From a virus: a DNA stretch of 50,468 bases. The stretch covers positions 1-50,468 of IMG/VR virus record IMGVR_UViG_3300025769_000183. One strand, written 5' to 3'. The notes under the pieces were generated by a model. The model was not told where the DNA came from and searched no databases. It saw only the letters and a program-made list of their open reading frames with translations. The number at the start of each line of letters is the position of its first letter. The first letter of the stretch is position 1. Below are positions 41,907 to 50,104 of this stretch, piece by piece. The position numbers and the translations under genes were made by a program.

Positions 41907-42503
41907 ATGAAAATGCTCGAGAATTTCTTAGTGCGCATGCCTAAGAGATTTAAAAACACCATCCAGGTGAACGGGCAGGAGCTTTACCTAGATCCAAAGT
42001 TTGATGAGTTTCAGCATCGGGTAATGGAAGGTGAAATAGTTTCTGTTCCTATGCGTTACGAGAAAGTTGCCGAGCCGGGCGACACACTCTACTTCCACCA
42101 CCACGTAGTAATGGATAAAGGCCAGGGGATCAGATATAACGATGAAGATATATTCATTGTAAGGTATCACCCAGATACCCCATACGCCTCTCAAGCATTT
42201 GCAGTAAAAGATGAAAATGGGATTCGAGCACTATCCGAATGGGTACTGCTTCATCCAATCGTAGAAGAAGAAACGATCAAGAGCGACGTCATTCAAATCA
42301 TAAGTTTTGAGGAAAAGCAAAATAAACGTGGTAAGATAGCGTTTATGAATAAAACCATGGAGGAGGCCAACCTTCGTGTTGGAGATATCGTAGGGTTCTC
42401 GAAAAACTCAGATTACGAGATTGAGATTGAAGGTGAGAAGTATTGGAGAATGAGGTTTGATGATCTGCTTTATGTCGAAATCGAAGAAGTTCACAACGCT
42501 TGA
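41907..42503 (+). CDS. Phage GroES-like co-chaperonin
   Basis: 198 residues, about twice GroES length. 'EGEIVSVP' (41-48) and 'PGDTLYFHHHVVMDKGQ' (57-73) match the phage co-chaperonin pattern, and the C-terminal 'VGDIVGFSKNSDYEIEIEGE' plus 'KYWRMRFDDLLYVE' (158-191) match the GroES core 'GD.V.f.k..g.e..i.g..y.i...ddi..v'. It is a fused or expanded 10-kDa fold with an insert at 105-140. It would cap host GroEL to fold a large virion protein, as T4 gp31 does. The mobile loop was not clearly located. Confidence 0.75.
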   Translation: MKMLENFLVRMPKRFKNTIQVNGQELYLDPKFDEFQHRVMEGEIVSVPMRYEKVAEPGDTLYFHHHVVMDKGQGIRYNDEDIFIVRYHPDTPYASQAFAVKDENGIRALSEWVLLHPIVEEETIKSDVIQIISFEEKQNKRGKIAFMNKTMEEANLRVGDIVGFSKNSDYEIEIEGEKYWRMRFDDLLYVEIEEVHNA

Positions 42504-42765
42504 TGCAGCTGAAAGGCTGATGTCATCCATGGAGGTGGCCATCAATAATATGATTGACGAGATACGTAAGCCCGTCGATCCAGACGCTGGTGGCTCGCAG
42601 CGTAAGGCTGAGCTCCAAGCAATAAAGATTACAGCTACTGACGCCAGAGAGCTGCTGCAGGAAAGACAGCGGTTAGAGCAGATGGTTAAAGAGCTTAGAC
42701 AAACGGGAGGTATAACAGAACAGTCGGATTTCTCCGGCGGTTTCGCAGAGAAGTTTTCAAAATGA
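42472..42765 (+). CDS. Helical hypothetical protein (possible small terminase)
   Basis: 97 residues from the ATG at 42472; earlier TTG/ATG starts exist at 42457/42460. It is an all-helical, Arg/Gln-rich protein ('TATDARELLQERQRLEQMVK') overlapping the GroES-like gene by 32 bases. Size, helical form and location upstream of terL make it one candidate for the otherwise unidentified small terminase subunit, but no HTH is clear. Confidence 0.6.
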   Translation: MSKSKKFTTLDAAERLMSSMEVAINNMIDEIRKPVDPDAGGSQRKAELQAIKITATDARELLQERQRLEQMVKELRQTGGITEQSDFSGGFAEKFSK

Positions 42766-43187
42766 TAGAATCAAATCTTTTTAAGACACTGGTAAAAACC
42801 ACTGTTCTCCTGCAGTCTACGCTGGAGATGATGGATGATATTAAGGGTACAAGTCTTTATCGCCAGGGGATGAAAAACAAAATAAAGAACTTGGAGAAAA
42901 CTATAGAGTACGTGATTAACGATAAGGTTAAAGCTCTTGATATGACAGATTCTAATTTGTTCGACGAGATAAAATCCAAGGTAGATATTATACTAGATAT
43001 GACGCTTGAAGAGATCGGAGGACTTAAAGTAGTACTTGAAGAAACAAGAGCTAACGAGCTGAAAGACTGGCAAGAAGAGATACTTGATAAGGAAATTAAT
43101 AAAGATCCTTTTGGCGAGCACTTTGATGTTCACCCCAACTCTGCTGAACCAAACAAAGATGCGTACCAAAATGGTACACATTCGTGA
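42762..43187 (+). CDS. Helical hypothetical protein
   Basis: 141 residues, helical and coiled-coil-like ('MKNKIKNLEKTIEYVINDKV') with an acidic C-terminus, overlapping the preceding gene by 4 bases. Its TGA stop is the left arm of a 19-bp perfect palindrome (43186-43204). No family is recognised; it may act with the 97-residue protein. Confidence 0.6.
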   Translation: MIESNLFKTLVKTTVLLQSTLEMMDDIKGTSLYRQGMKNKIKNLEKTIEYVINDKVKALDMTDSNLFDEIKSKVDIILDMTLEEIGGLKVVLEETRANELKDWQEEILDKEINKDPFGEHFDVHPNSAEPNKDAYQNGTHS

Positions 43188-43204
43188 TTTGCGAATCGCA
43201 AATC
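43186..43204. repeat. Perfect 19-bp palindrome at a gene end
   Basis: GATTTGCGA, one central A, TCGCAAATC. It starts inside the stop codon of the 141-residue gene. There is no T-tract after it, so it is more likely a protein-binding dyad or RNA-processing hairpin than an intrinsic terminator. Confidence 0.6.
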
Positions 43205-43236
43205 CTCACAACGATGAGCCTTAAATTGTCACAGAA

Positions 43237-43378
43237 TAAGGGTAAAATTGTTACGCTCTGATGTACAAAGTAAGGGTAAAACCTTACGAGATTTGATTTC
43301 GGTAAGGCTATAACCTTACAAATGCCAAAGCATATAAAAATGGGTGTTACGCATCAATTCATGTGCAAAAGCATATAA
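43237..43378. repeat. Cluster of short repeats and hairpins
   Basis: GTAAGG-N6-CCTTAC occurs twice (43270-43287 and 43302-43319), 32 bp apart, preceded by a degenerate copy (43237-43255). AAAGCATATAA occurs twice (43327-43337, 43368-43378), 41 bp apart. The 254-nt gap 43188-43441 holds nothing else coding. The 32-bp phase, about three helix turns, suits cooperative protein binding. Confidence 0.6.
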
Positions 43379-43441
43379 CCAATAATGATACAGAACGATA
43401 GGGTTTTGTGTCTTTAATAGAACCTTTAACACCAAAGAGAG

Positions 43442-43537
43442 ATGAAAAGGATAAAACAATTCTTTAAACACCTTGCTTGGTTAGAGCAAGAAAGAGTAAA
43501 GGCAATGATTCATTGTGGTAGACCAACATCAATTTAA
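43442..43537 (+). CDS. Small basic ORF (31 aa)
   Basis: The ATG at 43442 follows the repeat cluster; the peptide starts 'MKRIKQFFKHLAWLEQERVK', an amphipathic basic helix. Codon use is unremarkable. It may be a real small protein or a leader peptide. Confidence 0.35.
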   Translation: MKRIKQFFKHLAWLEQERVKAMIHCGRPTSI

Positions 43538-43586
43538 CACCAAATGGAAGACATGATAGCATTATGCAATCAAGATAAAGAAGAGT

Positions 43587-43697
43587 ATGGAATCGAACGT
43601 GATTGATACCATAATCGGTATTGTGATTGTGGTTTCTTGGAATTCTTTCTTGATATACCGCTGGTGGAAACAACCAAACAACAATCAGAGTGATTGA
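43587..43697 (+). CDS. Single-pass membrane microprotein (36 aa)
   Basis: The ATG at 43587 gives one hydrophobic segment ('TIIGIVIVVSWNSFLIY', about residues 8-24) and a basic/polar tail. The stop overlaps the GTG start of the nuclease-like gene by 8 bases, the coupling expected of a genuine operon member. The function is unknown. Confidence 0.45.
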   Translation: MESNVIDTIIGIVIVVSWNSFLIYRWWKQPNNNQSD

Positions 43698-44187
43698 GAT
43701 AGATGTAACCGAAGAGCAACTGAAAAGAGCTGAAACTCGTTTTGAGTTTAAAGAGCTCCGGGGCTCTATCACCAAAGGTGATGGAAACCTTGCTGGCGCC
43801 CTAGGTGAGATCATCGTCTTGGATGTTTTAGAAGATAGAGGCAATGACGTTGTGGATGTAAGCACATACGATTATGACCTCAAGGCTAACGGTTTAACGA
43901 TTGATGTAAAAAGTAAAAGGACCAATTATGCTCCCCGAGAAGGATTCCGGGTTACAGTGTCAGCATGGAATACAAAGCAGCGGTGCGACTACTACATGTT
44001 CACCTATGTAACAAACGACATGAGCAAGGTTTATATAGCAGGGTACATGCCTAAAGATGAGTTTTTTGAAAAAGCGACATTTCACAAAAAGGGAGATCTC
44101 GATCCTGGTGAACTCGCTAATAGAGACTGGAGATTTGCTTACGATTGCTACTTAATGAATTTAGAACAATTAAATAAACTGTCATGA
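43690..44187 (+). CDS. PD-(D/E)XK nuclease-like protein
   Basis: 165 residues starting with GTG. Motifs: 'GALGEIIVLDVL' (Glu 40), 'TYDYDLKANGLTIDVKSKRT' with Asp 63 or 61 and a D-V-K-S-K core (72-76). This is the E...D...(D/E)xK layout of restriction-endonuclease-fold proteins often carried by phages. Substrate unknown. It overlaps the microprotein before it and the next gene after it (4 bases). Confidence 0.7.
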   Translation: MIEIDVTEEQLKRAETRFEFKELRGSITKGDGNLAGALGEIIVLDVLEDRGNDVVDVSTYDYDLKANGLTIDVKSKRTNYAPREGFRVTVSAWNTKQRCDYYMFTYVTNDMSKVYIAGYMPKDEFFEKATFHKKGDLDPGELANRDWRFAYDCYLMNLEQLNKLS

Positions 44188-44558
44188 ACAAAAAGGAAAC
44201 CATTATTGAGCTTTATGCTGACACAGACGAAATTTTATTTGCCGACGGATACGACGATTGTATCATAGGTTTTGATCCGGTAGGCTGGAAAGTCATCTAC
44301 TCAAGAAGCCAGTGCATAGATAAGCTTTGTCTGTTAGACGAGATGAGTAGCGAAGATGCCATCGACTGGCTAGAGTACAATACCTTCAATGCATACGTTG
44401 GTGAAAAGACACCTATCTTTGCAGAAGATTTAGAATGGGATATTATGTTTGAAGAGCCAGAAGACTTTTTTAATACCGACGAGTTCCTAGCAATGGGTTG
44501 GTTTAAACGACTATGGTACAGAATTAAAATAGCTTTTATTACCTTTATATCATTATGA
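44184..44558 (+). CDS. Hypothetical acidic protein with C-terminal hydrophobic segment
   Basis: 124 residues. The main body is acidic ('EDAIDWLEYNTFNAYVGEKT' around 53-72), ending in 'WFKRLWYRIKIAFITFISL', a basic-hydrophobic tail that may anchor to membrane. The 'E-Y-N...Y-V-G-E.TP' motif is frequent in phage proteins of unknown role. It overlaps both neighbours by 4 bases. Confidence 0.65.
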   Translation: MNKKETIIELYADTDEILFADGYDDCIIGFDPVGWKVIYSRSQCIDKLCLLDEMSSEDAIDWLEYNTFNAYVGEKTPIFAEDLEWDIMFEEPEDFFNTDEFLAMGWFKRLWYRIKIAFITFISL

Positions 44559-44749
44559 GTTATAGAGAAGACCCTAATGCTAAGATGGTGATTGACTGTG
44601 TTTTGCGCAGGAACGCTAAGATGTTTACTGATCTGGGAGTAGATAGCAGTCCGGAAGAATATGCTAGAGCTAGAAAGACAGAGAACGAGCGTCTGCGGAA
44701 AATACGCAAGTTTGATCCAGAGAAAATAGACCGTCTACTAACAGAATGA
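44555..44749 (+). CDS. Small helical basic protein
   Basis: 64 residues, charged helices ('EYARARKTENERLRKIRKFD'). It immediately precedes the terminase gene (46-nt gap). It could be a packaging accessory protein, but the sequence offers no proof. Confidence 0.6.
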   Translation: MSYREDPNAKMVIDCVLRRNAKMFTDLGVDSSPEEYARARKTENERLRKIRKFDPEKIDRLLTE

Positions 44750-44795
44750 GCCGATAAACTACTGACGAAAAACGTTAGTATTAAAAGTATTTTAA

Positions 44796-46919
44796 ATGGC
44801 TGGACTTGTAGAAATAGAAGGTTACGACGAGAAGGTTATCAATATATGCCCAAACGGAACTTCGGGTGAGGTTATTGAGGTCGCAGAACTGCTCATACAG
44901 CTCCCCAAGAAACCAGCTAAGAAAGATATTCTCTTTAGCGGTTACAGTAAGGAAGATCAGTATTGGCGACGCACAGAAATGCCTGGAGACCTCAAGCGTA
45001 TCCGCTCCATGGATGAGTGGCTTGAAGCACCAAAAGAATTCAGAGACAAGCACATCGATTTTATACAGAAAGAGTTTACCCGTCGTAATGAAGGGGTTTG
45101 GTTTATGAACAACGGTGTCGCTACCTACCTTACCGGTCGTCATTACATGATGCTCCAATGGTCCAAGCTCGATATTGGATATCCTTACTACTTAGAGTTT
45201 CAGCACCGATTGTTTCTTCACCAACGAGCATGTGAGTGTGACCCGAGAAGCATGGGTCAGATATACACCAAGTGTAGACGTTCTGGATATACGAACATGT
45301 CTTCAGCTGTGTTGCTCGATGAGGCAACCCAAGTGAAAGACAAGCTATTAGGACTACAGTCTAAGACGGGTAAGGACGCGCAGGAAAATATCTTCATGAA
45401 GAAGGTGGTCTACATGTTTAAGACCTACCCATTCTTTTTCAAGCCTATACAAGATGGTACAACAAACCCGCGTATGGAGCTCGCTTTTCGTGAACCCAGT
45501 AAGCGGATTACCAAGAACAATAAAACCACTAGTAAAGGTGAAGCTCTTAATAGTATTATTAACTGGAAAAATACTACTAATAATGCCTACGATGGAGAGA
45601 AGCTCCATATGCTGTACTTGGATGAGGCTGGTAAATGGGAAAAGCCTACTGACATACGAGAAGCATGGAGAATACAAAAGACTTGTCTCATTGTAGGACG
45701 CAAGATTATTGGAACCGCTATTGTTGGATCTACAGTTAATCCAATGGATAAGGGTGGAAAAGAGTATAAAGACCTATGGGCAGACTCTGACCCCAACAAT
45801 CGCAACGATAACGGCAGGACAAGATCTGGACTATACAGAATATTCATACCAGCCTATGAAGCTCTAGAGGGATTCTTTGATAGATACGGGAATCCAATAG
45901 TTGAAAATCCAGAAAAACCGGTGATGGGTATTGACGATGAAGAGGTGACTATAGGCGCAAAGACGTTCTTGAAAAATGAACGGAGGTCTCTAAAGGATGA
46001 TCACTCAGAACTTAACGAGGTGATACGACAGTTCCCCTTCACAGAGGATGAAGCTTTCCGGGATAGTATCCAGGGTTCGCTGTTCAACCTCACAAAGATA
46101 TACGAGCAGGTTCAGCACAACGACGGGCTGTATCCTAATCCGGTTGTCATAGGTAATTTCGTTTGGGAAAACGGCGTTCAAGATTCTAAGGTTATATTTG
46201 CCCCAGACATGAACGGCAGGTTTAGAGTTGCTTGGCAGCCTCCAGCTGAAGACCGGAATAAGATTGTGAACGAACGCGGCAAGCGATTGCCCGGGAACGC
46301 TCATATTGGTGTTGGTGGAGTCGATAGTTACGACCTTGATGCTACACTTGATGGACGTGGTTCAAAGGGTGCAATGCACCTTTACAACAAGTTTAATATG
46401 ACAGCGCCATCTAACATGTTTGTAGTAGAATATGCTTCTCGACCTCCCCTCGCTAAAATATTCTATGAAGATGTGTTGATGGCTGCTGTTTATTATGGGT
46501 ATCCTATACTCATAGAAAACAACAAGTACGGCATTGCTAGATACTTCGAGCAGCGTGGATACGACGGGTATCTCATGGACCGACCTCAGCACTTAGCTTC
46601 TGCTTCTAGCAAAGTTAATGTCAAAACAAAAGGTATTCCATCCAACTCTGCAGATGTTATACAGTCCCATGCGCAGGCCATAGAAGACTACATCCACAAC
46701 CATGTAGGCATGAGCGGTGAGACCATGCAGTTTGGGAACATGTATTTCAACAGAACGCTAGAGGATTGGATTGGATTTAAGATCGACAATCGAACAAAAT
46801 ACGATTTAACAATTTCGAGCGGCCTTGCTTTATTAGCGGCACAAAAAGTTAAGCAAGAAAAAAAGCAATCAGACTTTTCCGAAAAGAAGTTCTTCCGTAA
46901 GTATAAGTTCAATGCCTAG
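44796..46919 (+). CDS. terL: Terminase large subunit
   Basis: 707 residues. The N-terminal ATPase shows an adenine-binding 'LEFQHRLFLHQRACECD' region, a P-loop-like 'KCRRSGYTNMSS' (about 159-170, a variant Walker A), Walker B 'MLYLDEAG' (~272-279) and a coupling motif 'IVGSTVNP' (~308-315). The C-terminal RNase H-type nuclease has 'GGVDSYDLDAT' (Asp ~510) and 'ILIENNKYGI'. It cuts concatemers and pumps DNA through the portal encoded next. The small subunit was not identified with confidence. Confidence 0.88.
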   Translation: MAGLVEIEGYDEKVINICPNGTSGEVIEVAELLIQLPKKPAKKDILFSGYSKEDQYWRRTEMPGDLKRIRSMDEWLEAPKEFRDKHIDFIQKEFTRRNEGVWFMNNGVATYLTGRHYMMLQWSKLDIGYPYYLEFQHRLFLHQRACECDPRSMGQIYTKCRRSGYTNMSSAVLLDEATQVKDKLLGLQSKTGKDAQENIFMKKVVYMFKTYPFFFKPIQDGTTNPRMELAFREPSKRITKNNKTTSKGEALNSIINWKNTTNNAYDGEKLHMLYLDEAGKWEKPTDIREAWRIQKTCLIVGRKIIGTAIVGSTVNPMDKGGKEYKDLWADSDPNNRNDNGRTRSGLYRIFIPAYEALEGFFDRYGNPIVENPEKPVMGIDDEEVTIGAKTFLKNERRSLKDDHSELNEVIRQFPFTEDEAFRDSIQGSLFNLTKIYEQVQHNDGLYPNPVVIGNFVWENGVQDSKVIFAPDMNGRFRVAWQPPAEDRNKIVNERGKRLPGNAHIGVGGVDSYDLDATLDGRGSKGAMHLYNKFNMTAPSNMFVVEYASRPPLAKIFYEDVLMAAVYYGYPILIENNKYGIARYFEQRGYDGYLMDRPQHLASASSKVNVKTKGIPSNSADVIQSHAQAIEDYIHNHVGMSGETMQFGNMYFNRTLEDWIGFKIDNRTKYDLTISSGLALLAAQKVKQEKKQSDFSEKKFFRKYKFNA

Positions 46920-46942
46920 GAATATTGCGTGTAGTGATTTAG

Positions 46943-46950
46943 TATATTTG
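46943..46950 (+). promoter_or_regulatory. -7 promoter element before the portal gene
   Basis: TATATTTG lies 23 nt before the ATG at 46974, between terL and portal. Confidence 0.6.
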
Positions 46951-46973
46951 CAAGGAATACTTTATCTCACGAA

Positions 46974-49415
46974 ATGTTTGATAGTAATAAAAAATCCGAT
47001 AGATACGGGAACTTCCCCGACCCACTAGCTTCCCCGGAAGTTAAATTGTCTCCAGCTTTTGGCCTTAAATACGCCATGGCTATAGAGTCACAGTGGGGTA
47101 ATGCGGCAGACGAGGGTTCTCTCTATTACCGCAGAAAGAAAGAATTTGAGAATTGCCGTGACTACGCAAACGGAACTCAAGACACTTCTAAGTATAAGCA
47201 GATTCTAAACTCCTTAGATCCGAATAACGGTGACGGGACGCTACTGAATCTTGACTGGACGCCAGTACCAATTGTACCTAAGTTCATTAAGATTGTGGTG
47301 AATAAGATTCTATCTGCCGACCCATATCCAAACGTAGAGGCTATTGACCCATTATCACGTACGGAGAAGGACAAGAAGAAAAACAGACTAAAGGCACAAA
47401 TCCTAACCAAAGATTTTTTGGCCAAGGCAAAGGGTGCTGGATTAGAAACAGAAGTTGACCCGGAAGCTTTACCAGAAAACATGGAGGAAGCAGAGATATT
47501 CATGGATACCGGTGTGAAGACACAAGCAGAGATTGCTAGTCAGATCGCCACTAAGATGACTCTCGACTGGAACAACTTTAACGATTCGACATACCGTCGT
47601 GGAATCCATGACCTAGCCAGTATTGGTATAGCAGTCATTAAGCGCGACAATGACCCGAACTACGGGATTACAGAAAACTACGTAGACCCATCCCACTTCA
47701 TCCACAGCTACACTGAGGACCCGAATTTTGATGACCTAGTTTACGCAGGACACATTAAGCGTATTACTATCCAAGAACTTAAGCGTCTCGCAGGAGAACA
47801 GTTTACGGAAGAGCAGTACTACGAAATTGGCAATACGGTGCGTAACCGTTTCCAGAACGATCCTTCTCGTCTTACGCATTCTTACTACGACAAGAGCCTT
47901 CAACGCGCGTCTTACGGGTATGATGAGTATTTCGTAGAGGTGATGGACTTTGAGTTCTTGTCGGTAGATAAAATTTACTACGAAGAGAAAGAGTCTCGTC
48001 ATGGTAATAAGAACTTCTTCTACAAGGGTTCTGAGTATAAAGCTCCTCAAGAATCTGTGTACGAGCGTGTGGGCCACTGCCTTCACAACACTACAGTGTA
48101 CGGTGGTAGTTTTATACTAGGTACAAAACACCTATTCAACTACGGGATTAAGAAGAACATCCCTAAGAATATTCACGATATTACAAAGGCTCGTCTATCG
48201 TACAGCGTGGTTGCTACAAACCTACGCCGCATGATGCCTAAGTCTATTGTCTCTTCTATCATTGGGTTCGCAGATCAACTTCAGCTTACTCACTTGAAGA
48301 TTCAGCAGGCTATTGCTAAGGCCAAGCCAGACGGTATTATCATTGACATCGAAGGTCTGGAGAATGTCCAGCTTGGTGCAGGAGGAGAGCTACAGCCACT
48401 GGAGCTGCAAGACATCTACGAGCAAACGGGCGTGTTCTATTACCGCTCTAAGAACCCGGACGGTGGATTCCAAAACCCTCCTATCCGACCTTTAGATAAC
48501 AGCATAAGAAACATTAACGAGCTTGTCGCTCTGTATAACCACTATCTCCGCATGATTCGTGACGCCACGGGTATTAACGAGGTGATGGACGGAACGTCTC
48601 CTAAAGGAGACCAGCTTGTTGGTGTACGCCAGCAGCAGCTTGCAGCAGGTAATAATGCTATTTACGACGTAACTCATTCCGCTAAAGTTCTATACAAGCG
48701 TGTGTGTGAAGACATTATTCGTTGTTTACAAGTCATTCCGCAGGGAAGTACGCTTCATCAGATTTACATGAACGCTATTGGCGAGACAAACATGAACGTC
48801 ATCACCAGCTTCAATGAACTACCAATGTACAACTTTGGGGTTCAGATAGTAGGAAACATGGACGACAAAGACGCGGCATACCTAGAGCAAAACATTCAAG
48901 TGGCTTTGGCTAACGGAGAGATTGATCTAGAGGATGCTATCGCGGTACGCAACCTTCGTGATGTGGACCAGGCTGAGCGTCTGCTTATCGTTCGTCGTAA
49001 GAAGCGCATGAAGTCTAAGCAGGAGATGAACATTCAAAACATCCAAGCGCAGCAGCAGGCAAATGCTCAGAATCAGCAGTTAGCTATGCAGACAGAGGCA
49101 CAGAAGATGCAGATGAAGGCAGAGCTAGAGATGCAGAAGATCCAGATGGAAAGCAAGATCAAGGCTCAACTCATGGAGCTCGAGCATATGTATGAGAAAG
49201 AAATCCAGGCGATGAAGGCTCAGATTGTTGCGCAGCAGACCATGGCAGGTAATCAGACTAAAGCTGGGTTAGACATCATGAAAGAGGATAGAAAGGACAG
49301 CCGGGTACAGAAGCAAGCGGTGGAGCAATCGAAGCTTATCGCTCAGCGAAAGGACCAGCGCCCACCTTTAAGTGATGCTCCAAATAGCATAGCCGACTTA
49401 ATTGATAACCAGTAA
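46974..49415 (+). CDS. Portal protein
   Basis: 813 residues. The body (about 1-680) has portal hallmarks: 'PVPIVPKFIKIVVNKILS' (~96-114), 'IASQIATKMTLDWNNFNDST', 'DPSHFIHSYTEDPNFDDLVY', 'MIRDATGINEVMDG' (~527-540) and 'VGVRQQQLAAGNN', an RDATGINE helix seen in podovirus portals. Residues ~680-780 are a Gln/Met-rich coiled coil that would form the barrel or crown. It forms the dodecameric ring through which DNA is packaged and ejected. Confidence 0.88.
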   Translation: MFDSNKKSDRYGNFPDPLASPEVKLSPAFGLKYAMAIESQWGNAADEGSLYYRRKKEFENCRDYANGTQDTSKYKQILNSLDPNNGDGTLLNLDWTPVPIVPKFIKIVVNKILSADPYPNVEAIDPLSRTEKDKKKNRLKAQILTKDFLAKAKGAGLETEVDPEALPENMEEAEIFMDTGVKTQAEIASQIATKMTLDWNNFNDSTYRRGIHDLASIGIAVIKRDNDPNYGITENYVDPSHFIHSYTEDPNFDDLVYAGHIKRITIQELKRLAGEQFTEEQYYEIGNTVRNRFQNDPSRLTHSYYDKSLQRASYGYDEYFVEVMDFEFLSVDKIYYEEKESRHGNKNFFYKGSEYKAPQESVYERVGHCLHNTTVYGGSFILGTKHLFNYGIKKNIPKNIHDITKARLSYSVVATNLRRMMPKSIVSSIIGFADQLQLTHLKIQQAIAKAKPDGIIIDIEGLENVQLGAGGELQPLELQDIYEQTGVFYYRSKNPDGGFQNPPIRPLDNSIRNINELVALYNHYLRMIRDATGINEVMDGTSPKGDQLVGVRQQQLAAGNNAIYDVTHSAKVLYKRVCEDIIRCLQVIPQGSTLHQIYMNAIGETNMNVITSFNELPMYNFGVQIVGNMDDKDAAYLEQNIQVALANGEIDLEDAIAVRNLRDVDQAERLLIVRRKKRMKSKQEMNIQNIQAQQQANAQNQQLAMQTEAQKMQMKAELEMQKIQMESKIKAQLMELEHMYEKEIQAMKAQIVAQQTMAGNQTKAGLDIMKEDRKDSRVQKQAVEQSKLIAQRKDQRPPLSDAPNSIADLIDNQ

Positions 49416-49420
49416 GTTAC

Positions 49421-49428
49421 TATCTTTG
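49421..49428 (+). promoter_or_regulatory. -7 promoter element 4 nt before a start codon
   Basis: TATCTTTG ends 4 nt before the ATG at 49433, predicting a leaderless or nearly leaderless mRNA, as at 2149-2156. Confidence 0.55.
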
Positions 49429-49432
49429 CAAT

Positions 49433-49792
49433 ATGGCAACAATAATAAACCTAGATAACGCTACCAGAGTGGACATTACTTGTCGCAAAGGAGATACTTT
49501 TAAATTAGAGTTTACCTTTACAGACGACAGTGGTGATCCGCTTGATTTAAGCTCATACTCTTGGAAGATGGACGTCAAGGAAACCGACACCACTTCTGGA
49601 GACATTATCGCTGACAGCGACTTTGGATACACGGGTACTGTTGCAGGAAAGCTTACAATTGATGCGACGGCAACTACTATGTCAAGCGTTTCTGGAGGCA
49701 CATATGTATACGACCTTCAGTCCACTAGTGGAGCAGTTGTTAAAACATGGGTATACGGATTGTTTAAAATTAACGAAGACGTAAGTGAGTAA
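49433..49792 (+). CDS. Fibre/baseplate-associated beta protein
   Basis: 119 residues, beta-rich: 'VDITCRKGDTFKLEFTFTDD' and 'LDLSSYSWKMDVKE' give the BppU-like N-terminal pattern common in phage structural proteins next to fibre genes. It overlaps the next gene by 8 bases. The likely role is a fibre-docking or assembly protein. Confidence 0.65.
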   Translation: MATIINLDNATRVDITCRKGDTFKLEFTFTDDSGDPLDLSSYSWKMDVKETDTTSGDIIADSDFGYTGTVAGKLTIDATATTMSSVSGGTYVYDLQSTSGAVVKTWVYGLFKINEDVSE

Positions 49793-50102
49793 CGTAGAAA
49801 TAAAAGCAGGAGCTAACGTAAGCCTTGGCGGTGTTTCCGTAACCACAAAATCTGTGGCTATTGAGCAGCCGGCGGTAAACGTAAGCATATCTCGTGGAGG
49901 CACTAGCGACGCTCACTTTGTATTTGCCCAGGAGCAGAGTGTTGAGGAGTGGGCAGTAGAACATAACATGAATAAAAAACCCTCTGTGATGATCGTGGAC
50001 TCTGGTGAGAACGTGGTCTTTGCGGAGATTGAATACATAGACTTAAACAACTTAATAATTCGCTTTAACGGTGGCACTTCTGGTAAAGCATATCTCAACT
50101 AA
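49785..50102 (+). CDS. Small tail fibre-network protein
   Basis: 105 residues from a GTG. The C-terminal half has 'FAQEQSVEEWAVEHNMNKKP' and 'MIVDSGENVVFAEIEYID', the pattern 'F.q......W.v.Hn....P.v.v.Ds.g', widespread in fibre-shaft modules of phages. The N-terminal half is a short Gly/Val beta stretch. It directly precedes the tail fibre gene (2-nt gap). Confidence 0.7.
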   Translation: MSNVEIKAGANVSLGGVSVTTKSVAIEQPAVNVSISRGGTSDAHFVFAQEQSVEEWAVEHNMNKKPSVMIVDSGENVVFAEIEYIDLNNLIIRFNGGTSGKAYLN

Positions 50103-50104
50103 AT

